DNA of 64,000 bases from JBQSUQ01 sp052384575 (GTDB lineage: Bacteria; Pseudomonadota; Gammaproteobacteria; Enterobacterales; Pasteurellaceae), in the NCBI GenBank assembly GCA_052384575.1, contig JBQSUQ010000004.1; one strand, given 5' to 3'. The notes beneath the pieces are model-generated. The model ran no database searches. It was not told the origin of the DNA and worked only from the letters and a program-made list of their open reading frames with translations. Position numbers and translations under genes: made by a program. Shown here one piece after another: positions 42,665-50,200 of the stretch; position 1 is the stretch's first letter, and each line of letters begins with the position of its first letter.

Positions 42665-44209
42665 CTATTCCTTAATTTGAATTTTCTGACCGACAAATAC
42701 TTTGCCATGCTTTAATTTTGGGTTTAATTTCAATATCTTGTCTGGAGAAATACCATATAAACGACCGACGGCATAAATGGTTTGATTTTTCTCCATAACG
42801 TGATATTTCGGTACTTCTTTTATTTTTTCTGTGCCTACTTTTTTATCCGTTTGTTTATTTTTCTCGGTTTTGCTGTCTTTGTTCTTTTCAGTAGTTGATT
42901 TTACTGGCGCATTTTTTTCATGTTCATTGCTTGGTTTTGTTTTAGTGCTAGCTGGGATTTTAAGCTTATCACCAATTTTCAGCTCTTTTTGTTTAAGCTG
43001 ATTGAGTGCCATAATATCTTTAACGCTCACTTGATATTTTTTCGCAATTCTATCCAAGCGTTCTCCCGATTTCACTTGATGAACAACACCGCTTTCTTTA
43101 ATGGATTGTTTTTCAGTATTATTCTGTTCTGTTTTTTCTTTTGATGATTCAATGACTTTTTTCTCTGTGGCAGGAATTTTAATCGTTTCACCAATCCACA
43201 ATTCCTTACGTTTCAATTTGTTTAACGTCAGAATATCAGCTGAACTTACCGCATATTTTTGTGCTAAACCACCAAGGGTTTCGCCTTTTTTAACTTTATG
43301 GCGAACACCACTATCTTTTATTGTGTTTTCAGTTACTTTTTTGTCTTCTACCTGATTTTTTTCTTCTTTTTTATTCTCTTTCTTATCTTCTTTTCCTTTG
43401 TCTGAATTTTTCTCTGTTTGCGTTTCTTTGTATGACACAGTGGTATTTACATCTAAGCCACCATTACGGCGACGATAATCTACCAATCCCTGATAAATAA
43501 TATAAGCAATACGTTTACGATAAGCGCTGGTACTTAATTTTGCTTCTTCTTCAGTGTTGGATAAAAAGCCGGTTTCAACTAATACAGAAGGAATGTCTGG
43601 CGAACGTAATACACCTAAACTGGCATGCTGTGGTTTGCTTCGACTGAGTTGGGTAATTTTGGCGAAATTGCGTAAAATCGCATTGCCCATTTCATAGCCG
43701 ACACGTTGGCTGTGTCCAAATTGGAGATCCAATACGGTTTGATTAAGATAGACTTCATTACTATTAGAAAGCACTCTGCCAGCACCACCAAGCAGTTCAG
43801 ATTGCTTTTCATGATCTTCTAACCATTGTCCCATTTCATCATTTGCACGACGATTGGATAATACCCAAACGGAAGCACCTCTCAGTGCATTATTTGTTGA
43901 GGAATCCGCATGAATGGATATCAAATAATTGGCTTTATTACGGCGAGCAATTTCCGAACGAGCAGGAACAGAAATATAATAATCGCCTGAACGCGTTAGA
44001 ACGCCACGAAAATTAGGATCTTTATCCAACAAGGCTTTTAATTCTTTAGCAATGGATAAGGTGACGTTTTTTTCATAAATGTTGAGATTGCGTCCAATGG
44101 CACCGGGATCTTTGCCCCCATGTCCTGGATCAATCGCAATTGTCCAAGCCACTGAAAATGAAAAACTGGAAAAAAGTGCGGTGAAAATTAATACTAAAAT
44201 TCTTCTCAT
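42665..44209 (-). CDS. amiB: N-acetylmuramoyl-L-alanine amidase AmiB with three LysM domains
   Basis: Periplasmic zinc amidase that splits septal peptidoglycan for daughter-cell separation. From the ATG at 44209 (MRRILVLIFTALF, signal peptide to about residue 21) it is 514 residues. The Amidase_3 domain spans about 22-235 with AIDPGHGGKDPGAIG (zinc His), the catalytic-site VETGFLSN, and a disordered Lys/Glu-rich linker. Three LysM modules (about 300, 370, 470 to the end) bind glycan; E. coli AmiB has one. It begins 7 bases after the tsaE stop. Confidence 0.95.
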   Translation of the reverse strand: MRRILVLIFTALFSSFSFSVAWTIAIDPGHGGKDPGAIGRNLNIYEKNVTLSIAKELKALLDKDPNFRGVLTRSGDYYISVPARSEIARRNKANYLISIHADSSTNNALRGASVWVLSNRRANDEMGQWLEDHEKQSELLGGAGRVLSNSNEVYLNQTVLDLQFGHSQRVGYEMGNAILRNFAKITQLSRSKPQHASLGVLRSPDIPSVLVETGFLSNTEEEAKLSTSAYRKRIAYIIYQGLVDYRRRNGGLDVNTTVSYKETQTEKNSDKGKEDKKENKKEEKNQVEDKKVTENTIKDSGVRHKVKKGETLGGLAQKYAVSSADILTLNKLKRKELWIGETIKIPATEKKVIESSKEKTEQNNTEKQSIKESGVVHQVKSGERLDRIAKKYQVSVKDIMALNQLKQKELKIGDKLKIPASTKTKPSNEHEKNAPVKSTTEKNKDSKTEKNKQTDKKVGTEKIKEVPKYHVMEKNQTIYAVGRLYGISPDKILKLNPKLKHGKVFVGQKIQIKE

Positions 44210-44216
44210 TTTATTA

Positions 44217-44693
44217 TTATGCAATCTGTTGAATAACCTGTTGTCCTAATGAACTGTTCGCAACTAATTCAATATGGCGAGCCTCATTAGCATAAGAAAT
44301 ATTGACAATTAAATCAGCGCTGGTTAATAAATTTGCGCCTTTTTCTGCCCATTCAATCAAGCAAATACTGTTTGCTGAAAAATAATCACGAATTCCCATA
44401 AATTCTAATTCTTCGGGATCATTGAGACGATATAAATCAAAGTGATAAATGCGTAATTGTTGTAATTGATATTCTTCCACTAATGTATAGGTTGGACTTT
44501 TTACATTACCCTTATGACCTAACCCCTGAATCATTCCGCGACTTAATGTGGTTTTACCTGCACCTAAATCTCCATTCAAATAGACCACAAAGCCATTTTG
44601 TGCGGATAAAGGTGCAATAATATGAGCTAATGTTTTACCAAATTGGCAGGTCATTTCTTCATTAGCAAGATATGTTGTATAAGTCGGGTTCAT
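44217..44693 (-). CDS. tsaE: tRNA threonylcarbamoyladenosine biosynthesis ATPase TsaE
   Basis: ATPase of the TsaBCDE-type complex that makes t6A37 in ANN-decoding tRNAs. The P-loop is NGDLGAGKTTLSRG at about 41-54 and the conserved HFDLYRL and LIEWAEKG motifs follow. Two adjacent ATGs (44696 and 44693) are candidate starts, giving about 158 residues as in the H. influenzae homologue (HI0065, whose structure is known). The longer frame to 44744 is dispensable. First gene of the amiB-mutL-miaA-hfq-hflX series. Confidence 0.95.
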   Translation of the reverse strand: MNPTYTTYLANEEMTCQFGKTLAHIIAPLSAQNGFVVYLNGDLGAGKTTLSRGMIQGLGHKGNVKSPTYTLVEEYQLQQLRIYHFDLYRLNDPEELEFMGIRDYFSANSICLIEWAEKGANLLTSADLIVNISYANEARHIELVANSSLGQQVIQQIA

Positions 44694-44958
44694 CATGAGA
44701 ATTAACGCAAAATCAATATAAAATAACGCAAAATTATACCGCACTTTATATTGATTCTAAAGGGACAAGCGGACTTTATTTGTCACTAGGATAAAATAAA
44801 TCCATACAAAAAATAAGTATTAATCTGAATTACCTATCGAATTTATTTGAGTAAACCATTTTCATTCTTGGGCGAATAGTATTATACTTAACCCACTTTC
44901 AACGCATCTTGTAGCAAAGAAAGGAAGACCTTTTATTTATCATTTATGGAGAATTATT

Positions 44959-45441
44959 ATGGCAATTAATTCAATTGGTTTATCTTCTGAATCATCTAAA
45001 ACATTAGCGCAAGAATTAAACAATTTATTAGCAAGCTACCAAGTGTTTTACACCAATGTTCGTGGATATCACTGGAACATTAAAGGTTGTAACTTCTTTG
45101 AATTACACGCAAAATTTGAAGAAATCTATGATGACTTAGTGGTTAAAGTAGATGAAATTGCAGAACGTATTTTAACTTTAGGTCACACACCTAATAACGG
45201 TTTCAGCCAATATTTAAGCGTTTCACGCATTAAAGAAGATATCGGCGTGAGCGATGCTCAATCTTGCTTAAAAGGCACATTAGAAGGTTTCAAAACCTTA
45301 TTAAAACAACAACGTGAAATTTTAGCGCTTGCTGGTGAAGTGGATGACGAAGGTACAGCTTCACAAATGAGCGATTACATTACTGAACAAGAAAAATTAA
45401 TTTGGATGTTTAGCTCAGCTTGTGGTTGCTGCAACGGTTAA
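44959..45441 (+). CDS. dps: Dps family iron-storage / DNA-protection protein
   Basis: Dodecameric mini-ferritin that oxidises and stores iron and protects DNA from peroxide. The 160-residue protein carries the inter-subunit ferroxidase motif YHWNIKG (about 35-41) and the partner FELHAKFEEIYDDLVVKVDE (about 45-64). The C terminus is unusual, CGCCNG, a cluster of Cys that could bind metal or form disulfides. A -10 TATACT-type element (around 44885) precedes a GGAG Shine-Dalgarno. It is monocistronic; a paired-uptake-sequence terminator follows. Confidence 0.95.
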   Translation: MAINSIGLSSESSKTLAQELNNLLASYQVFYTNVRGYHWNIKGCNFFELHAKFEEIYDDLVVKVDEIAERILTLGHTPNNGFSQYLSVSRIKEDIGVSDAQSCLKGTLEGFKTLLKQQREILALAGEVDDEGTASQMSDYITEQEKLIWMFSSACGCCNG

Positions 45442-45457
45442 TTTCTCTGATTAAACA

Positions 45458-45491
45458 AAAAAGTGCGGTGATTTTTACCGCACTTTTTTTA
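45458..45491. terminator. dps terminator made of an uptake-sequence pair
   Basis: 12-bp stem AAAAAGTGCGGT / ACCGCACTTTTT (45458-45469 and 45477-45488) with a 7-base loop and T run on the + strand. Confidence 0.9.
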
Positions 45492-45503
45492 TTGCGCTTA
45501 AAA

Positions 45504-45531
45504 CGAAAAAAGACGCTTTTTAAAGCGTCTT
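45504..45531 (-). terminator. tRNA-Gly terminator
   Basis: Stem AAGACGCTTT / AAAGCGTCTT (45510-45519 and 45522-45531) followed on the minus strand by T6, 10 bases beyond the tRNA 3' end. Confidence 0.85.
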
Positions 45532-45540
45532 TTAAGAATT

Positions 45541-45616
<76 letters not shown>

Positions 45617-45641
45617 ATGCTGTTTGTCTAAAACAGGGCTT

Positions 45642-45669
45642 ATTATACGAAGATTTTTATTCTGTGCAA
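45642..45669 (-). promoter_or_regulatory. tRNA-Gly promoter
   Basis: Minus strand: TTGCAC (45664-45669), 16-bp spacer, perfect TATAAT (45642-45647); start predicted about 18 bases before the mature tRNA. Confidence 0.78.
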
Positions 45670-45705
45670 GCGAAAATTTTTTAAAACAATTCACTTGACT
45701 GAATT

Positions 45706-46254
45706 TTAATCTAATTTAATAAAATGTTGTCGATAATAAGCTAATTCTTTGATGCTTTCTTTAATATCATCTAATGCAAGATGTGTATTGCCTTTTTGTA
45801 ATCCATCTAAAATTTCAGGTTTCCAACGGCGAGCCAGTTCTTTTAATGTGCTGACATCTAAATGGCGGTAGTGAAAATATTCTGCTAAATCAGGCATGTA
45901 TTTAAATAAAAAGCGTTTATCTTGCGCAATACTATTGCCACAAATTGGTGAGGCACCTTTGGGGACCCACTTTTTTAAGAAATCAATGGTTTGTAATTCA
46001 GCTGCACGTTCTGTTAATTTGCTTTGTTTGACTCGATCAACCAAACCATTTTCAGTATGGGTTTTGACACACCAATCGCTCATTTTATTTAATAATTCAT
46101 CGGATTGATGAATGGCTAATACGGGTCCCTCCGCTAAAATATTAAGATTTTTGTCTGTAACGATGGTTGCAATTTCAATAATTCGCTCTTTTTCGGGATC
46201 TAAGCCCGTCATTTCTAAATCAATCCAAATGAGATTTTCTTTATCTTGTGCCAT
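45706..46254 (-). CDS. orn: Oligoribonuclease
   Basis: DEDDh 3'-5' exonuclease that degrades the final di- to pentanucleotides, including pGpG. The 182-residue protein has motif I IWIDLEMTGLDPEKERIIEI (about 9-28), motif II around GNSIAQDKRF (about 110) and the motif III HLALDDIKESIKEL near the C terminus. It is divergent from rsgA, the same pairing as E. coli. Confidence 0.97.
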   Translation of the reverse strand: MAQDKENLIWIDLEMTGLDPEKERIIEIATIVTDKNLNILAEGPVLAIHQSDELLNKMSDWCVKTHTENGLVDRVKQSKLTERAAELQTIDFLKKWVPKGASPICGNSIAQDKRFLFKYMPDLAEYFHYRHLDVSTLKELARRWKPEILDGLQKGNTHLALDDIKESIKELAYYRQHFIKLD

Positions 46255-46337
46255 AATTTAAGGTATCCTATACAAAATTTTGTCCTATTTTAACTAAAAT
46301 TACGATAAAAAACGACCGCACTTTTAAGGAATTCAGA

Positions 46338-47384
46338 TTGGCAAAGCATAAACTTACTCAAAACCAGAAACGTCGTATTCATGCTAATAATGCAAAAGCA
46401 TTGGATCGTCATCGTCGCCAAGCGAAAAAAGATATTGATTGGCAAGAGGATATGTTAGGCGAAACCCAAGATGGCGTGGTGGTAGTGCGTTATTCTATGC
46501 ACGCAGACGTGGAAAATAAAGATGGGAAGGTTTTTCGCTGTAATTTGCGCCGTACTTTGTCAAATGTGGTGGTGGGTGATTTGGTTGTTTGGCGTGAAGG
46601 TCATCAGCAATTACAGGGTATTAGTGGTGTGATAGAAGCGGTTTTACCGCGTAAAAACGAGTTAAGTCGTCCAGATTATTATGATGGTTTAAAAGTGATG
46701 GCGTCGAATATCGACCGTATTATTATTGTGTCAGCGGTGTTGCCAACGCTGTCATTAAATATTATTGATCGCTATTTGGTCATTTGTGAAACAGCCAATA
46801 TTCCAGCGGTGATTGTATTAAATAAAGTGGATTTATTATCTGAACAAGAATACCAACAAGCTGAGCAACAACTTAAAATTTATCAAGATATTGGTTATCA
46901 AACCATGATGATATCAGCGAAGACGGGTAAAAATATGTCAGAATTGACCGCACTTTTAACGGAAGGGATATCCATATTTGTGGGGCAATCAGGAGTAGGG
47001 AAATCAAGTTTAGTCAATCAAATTTTACCTGAAGTGAATGCGCAAACGGGCGAAATTAGTAGTGTGTCAGGGCTAGGACAACATACGACTACCGCTTCTC
47101 GTTTATATCATTTATCGCAAGGCGGTCATTTAATTGATAGTCCGGGTATTCGAGAATTTGGTTTGTGGCATTTAGAGGCAGATCAAATCACAAAAGGTTA
47201 TAGGGAATTTCAAGCATTTTTAGGCACTTGTAAATTTAGAGATTGCAAGCATTTACAAGATCCGCAATGTGCATTACGAGAAGCGGTGGAACAAGGCAAG
47301 ATTCATCCTACGCGTTTTGAAAATTATCATCGTTTGATTTTAAGTCGGGAAGAAAATAAATCTCAGCGACATTTTGTTGAATAA
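46338..47384 (+). CDS. rsgA: Small-subunit ribosome biogenesis GTPase RsgA
   Basis: Circularly permuted GTPase that checks late 30S assembly. The 348-residue protein starts at a TTG (46338) after AAGGA; MAKHKLTQNQKRR matches the family N terminus, so the non-ATG start is well supported. An OB fold (about 45-115) is followed by G4 NKVDLL, G1 GQSGVGKSSL (about 215) and G3 DSPGIREF. The C-terminal zinc site is CKFRDCKH plus a later Cys. Divergent from orn. Confidence 0.96.
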   Translation: MAKHKLTQNQKRRIHANNAKALDRHRRQAKKDIDWQEDMLGETQDGVVVVRYSMHADVENKDGKVFRCNLRRTLSNVVVGDLVVWREGHQQLQGISGVIEAVLPRKNELSRPDYYDGLKVMASNIDRIIIVSAVLPTLSLNIIDRYLVICETANIPAVIVLNKVDLLSEQEYQQAEQQLKIYQDIGYQTMMISAKTGKNMSELTALLTEGISIFVGQSGVGKSSLVNQILPEVNAQTGEISSVSGLGQHTTTASRLYHLSQGGHLIDSPGIREFGLWHLEADQITKGYREFQAFLGTCKFRDCKHLQDPQCALREAVEQGKIHPTRFENYHRLILSREENKSQRHFVE

Positions 47385-47395
47385 AGCAAAAATAC

Positions 47396-47428
47396 AAAGA
47401 CCGCTCTTTAAAAGTGCGGTCTTTTTTA
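47396..47428. terminator. Bidirectional terminator between rsgA and trhP
   Basis: Stem AAAGACCGC / GCGGTCTTT (47397-47405 and 47416-47424), loop partly an uptake sequence, flanked by A and T runs. Confidence 0.88.
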
Positions 47429-47436
47429 TACTATTT

Positions 47437-48822
47437 TTATTTTTCGTGCGGGTTACGCGTGTTGGTTCCTGATAGATTTCTCATTAGTAATGCATAATCT
47501 AATTCGATATCTTGTGGAATATCCAGGAACACGAAATGTCCATCGCCTAGTCCAGCTTCAACAGTTTCATTTTTACGATTTAGCAAACGTTGAATTTTGA
47601 ATGTGATGTTGCCTTTTGGAGTCATCATTTCCACTTCATCGCCTAGTAAAAATTTGTTTTTAACTGCAACTTCCGCCATACCTTGTTCATTACGTTTACC
47701 CGTAAATTCGCCCACGAATTGTTGACGCTCAGAAATGGAATAGCCATATTCATAATTTTGATATTCATCATGCGTATGACGACGTAAGAAACCCTCGGTA
47801 TAACCGCGATGTGCTAGGCTTTCTAATGTATCCATTAAGCTTTCATCAAATGGTTTGCCTGCTGCTGCATCATCAATAGCTTTACGATAAACTTGCGCGG
47901 TTCTTGCACAATAATAAAAGGATTTTGTTCGTCCTTCGATTTTTAATGAGTGAACACCTAATTGCGTTAATTTTTCCACATGTTGAACTGCTCGTAGATC
48001 TTTTGAGTTCATAAAGTAAGTGCCATGTTCATCTTCAAAGGCAGTCATTTGTTCATCTGGACGATTAGGTTCTGTGTAGAGGAACACCTTGTCTGTTGTG
48101 CTACCTTCGCCTAACGTTGGCTCAATATTTTTGACTTCAATTTCCGGTTGATATTTTTGCACATCGTTTTTAGGGACGATATTTCCCACATCATCCGTTG
48201 TGCCTTCTTGCATTTTATATTCCCAACGGCAAGCATTGGTACAAGTGCCTTGATTTGGGTCGCGTTTGTTAATGTATCCTGATAATAAACAGCGTCCAGA
48301 ATAAGCCATGCATAATGCACCATGAACGAAAATTTCTAATTCAATATCAGGCACTTGTTCGCGAATTTCTGCAATTTCTTCAATGGAAAGTTCACGAGAT
48401 AAAATTACGCGTGTTAATCCCATTTGTTTCCAGAATTTCACTGTTGCCCAGTTCACCGCATTGGCTTGTACGGATAAATGGATATCCATTTCAGGAAAAT
48501 GCTCACGCACCAACATAATTAAACCTGGATCAGACATAATCAGTGCATCGGGTTGCATATCGACCACAACTTGCAGATCTTTAATGAAGGTTTTGAGTTT
48601 GGAATTATGTGGCGCAATGTTGACCACCACATAGAATTTTTTGCCTAAATTATGGGCTTCTTCAATGGCAATTTTTAAATTGGCATGATTGAATTCATTG
48701 TTACGCACACGCAAGCTATAGCGAGGTTGCCCTGCATAAACCGCATCTGCACCATAGGCAAAGGCGTAACGCATATTTTTTAATGTTCCCGCAGGGGAAA
48801 GGAGTTCGGGTTTGAATGTCAT
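47437..48822 (-). CDS. trhP: tRNA 5-hydroxyuridine synthesis protein TrhP (U32 peptidase family, YegQ)
   Basis: A 461-residue U32-family protein. In E. coli YegQ/TrhP is needed, with prephenate, for ho5U34 formation in tRNA. It begins ELLSPAGTLKNMRYAFAYGA, the family hallmark. The signature EIFVHGALCMAYSGRCLLSG is at about 167-186, followed by Cys residues (GTCTNACRWEYK) expected to hold an Fe-S cluster. Older annotation calls it collagenase/protease PrtC; that activity is doubtful. Monocistronic, divergent from a TorD-like gene. Confidence 0.9.
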   Translation of the reverse strand: MTFKPELLSPAGTLKNMRYAFAYGADAVYAGQPRYSLRVRNNEFNHANLKIAIEEAHNLGKKFYVVVNIAPHNSKLKTFIKDLQVVVDMQPDALIMSDPGLIMLVREHFPEMDIHLSVQANAVNWATVKFWKQMGLTRVILSRELSIEEIAEIREQVPDIELEIFVHGALCMAYSGRCLLSGYINKRDPNQGTCTNACRWEYKMQEGTTDDVGNIVPKNDVQKYQPEIEVKNIEPTLGEGSTTDKVFLYTEPNRPDEQMTAFEDEHGTYFMNSKDLRAVQHVEKLTQLGVHSLKIEGRTKSFYYCARTAQVYRKAIDDAAAGKPFDESLMDTLESLAHRGYTEGFLRRHTHDEYQNYEYGYSISERQQFVGEFTGKRNEQGMAEVAVKNKFLLGDEVEMMTPKGNITFKIQRLLNRKNETVEAGLGDGHFVFLDIPQDIELDYALLMRNLSGTNTRNPHEK

Positions 48823-48938
48823 AAATTTCTCTCTGAGTACAAGTCAGTAATTTGCCGAGGCAAATTGTTAAAGGTGCAGTATTTTAGCAGAAATTGTGGT
48901 AAAGTGCGGTGCAATTTTCGCAAATTTTAGGAATTTTT

Positions 48939-49499
48939 ATGTCAGAGCAACAACTTAATAATTTTTCGTTAATTAGCCGTTTATTTGGTAATTTATTTTA
49001 TCGTTCACCAACAGATCCTATTTTGGCGAGCGTATTTAACTGGTTACAGCAAAAGGGTTTGCAACAGGTTTGGGCGTTAGAAACGGATAAAAATACGCAA
49101 GCAGCGATTGAAAGTTTACAAATGCCATTGGACGTTAATTTGTTAGCACAAGAATACCAGCGTTTATTCGTGGGTGAAAAGGCGATTTCAACGGCAATAT
49201 CCGATTACGGTATTGATGTGGCGGAATTTGTGGCATTTCGACAAGAACGTGCTATGCCAGAAGTAGAAAGTACGGATCATTTTGCTTTAGTTTTTTTAAC
49301 TGCTTCTTGGATTGAGGATAATTTGGATTCACCGCAGGCACAGCTTGAGCTATTTGAACGCTTTTTATTGCCTTGTGCTAATTTATTTCTGAACAAGGTG
49401 GAGCAACAAGCTAATTTGCCTTTCTATCGTGCTTTAGCCTTGCTATCTCGTGAAATTTTAGCAGCAATGGCAGATGAATTAGAGGAAGTTCAGGCATAA
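48939..49499 (+). CDS. TorD/DmsD-family molecular chaperone
   Basis: A 186-residue all-helical protein of the redox-enzyme maturation chaperone family that binds twin-arginine leaders or inserts molybdenum cofactor. The family segment EYQRLFVG (about 72-79) and MPEVESTDHFALVF (about 109-122), the counterpart of the E-x-P-D-H motif, are visible. The start is the ATG at 48939; a longer open frame includes an uptake sequence. Its stop is 3 bases from the thiQ ATG, so the two are coupled. No molybdoenzyme gene is in the window, so its client is unknown. Confidence 0.82.
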   Translation: MSEQQLNNFSLISRLFGNLFYRSPTDPILASVFNWLQQKGLQQVWALETDKNTQAAIESLQMPLDVNLLAQEYQRLFVGEKAISTAISDYGIDVAEFVAFRQERAMPEVESTDHFALVFLTASWIEDNLDSPQAQLELFERFLLPCANLFLNKVEQQANLPFYRALALLSREILAAMADELEEVQA

Positions 49500-49502
49500 G
49501 TT

Positions 49503-50132
49503 ATGATTCATTTAAAGCAAGTCCAGTTTCAATATAAAACCATGGCAATGCAATTTGACTTGCATATTCAAGCAGGTGAAAAAGTGGCGGTGATTGGAGC
49601 AAGTGGCGCAGGGAAGAGCACTTTGTTGAATTTAATTGCAGGTTTTGAATTCGCCCATCAAGGCGAAATTTGGCTAAATGGCGAAAATCATTTCTCAACG
49701 CAACCCCATCAACGTCCCGTTTCGATGCTATTTCAGGAAAATAATTTATTCCCACATTTGACGGTTTATCAAAATATTGCTTTGGGGATTAAACCCAATT
49801 TAACGTTGGATGAACAGCAAAAACAAGCGGTAGAGCAGGCAGCAACTGCGGTAGGTTTGTCTGCATTTTTATCGCAGAAACCCACTTCACTTTCAGGTGG
49901 ACAAAAACAGCGCGTTGCTTTAGCTCGTTGCTTGTTACGTGATAAACCAATTTTATTGTTAGATGAACCCTTTTCTGCTTTAGATCCCCAATTACGCCAA
50001 GAAATGCTTCAGTTGCTATTAACATTATGTGAACAGAAGAAGATTACTTTAGTATTGGTTACTCACCAACCTAATGAATTAGAAGGGAAAATTGATCGCC
50101 TTATTCAGGTAGAAAATGGCAAAATTATATAA
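49503..50132 (+). CDS. thiQ: Thiamine ABC transporter ATP-binding protein ThiQ
   Basis: ATPase of the ThiBPQ importer for thiamine and its phosphates. The 209-residue protein has Walker A GASGAGKSTLLN (about 32-43), signature SLSGGQKQRVALA (about 129-141) and Walker B ILLLDEPFSALDPQLRQEML, the last part characteristic of ThiQ. Neither thiB nor thiP is adjacent; the gene is coupled to a TorD-like chaperone and followed by a terminator. A different small-substrate importer ATPase cannot be excluded. Confidence 0.8.
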   Translation: MIHLKQVQFQYKTMAMQFDLHIQAGEKVAVIGASGAGKSTLLNLIAGFEFAHQGEIWLNGENHFSTQPHQRPVSMLFQENNLFPHLTVYQNIALGIKPNLTLDEQQKQAVEQAATAVGLSAFLSQKPTSLSGGQKQRVALARCLLRDKPILLLDEPFSALDPQLRQEMLQLLLTLCEQKKITLVLVTHQPNELEGKIDRLIQVENGKII

Positions 50133-50141
50133 ATGAATATT

Positions 50142-50200
50142 CAAAGTGCGGTGCATTTTTGTTAAGTTTTAAAACTTTCAAAAAATACACCGCACTTTTT
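50142..50200. terminator. Bidirectional terminator between thiQ and mrcB
   Basis: Inverted uptake sequences AAAGTGCGGTGcA / TaCACCGCACTTT (from about 50143 and to about 50200), with further A/T pairing inside and T tracts at both ends; overlaps the mrcB stop region. Confidence 0.78.
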
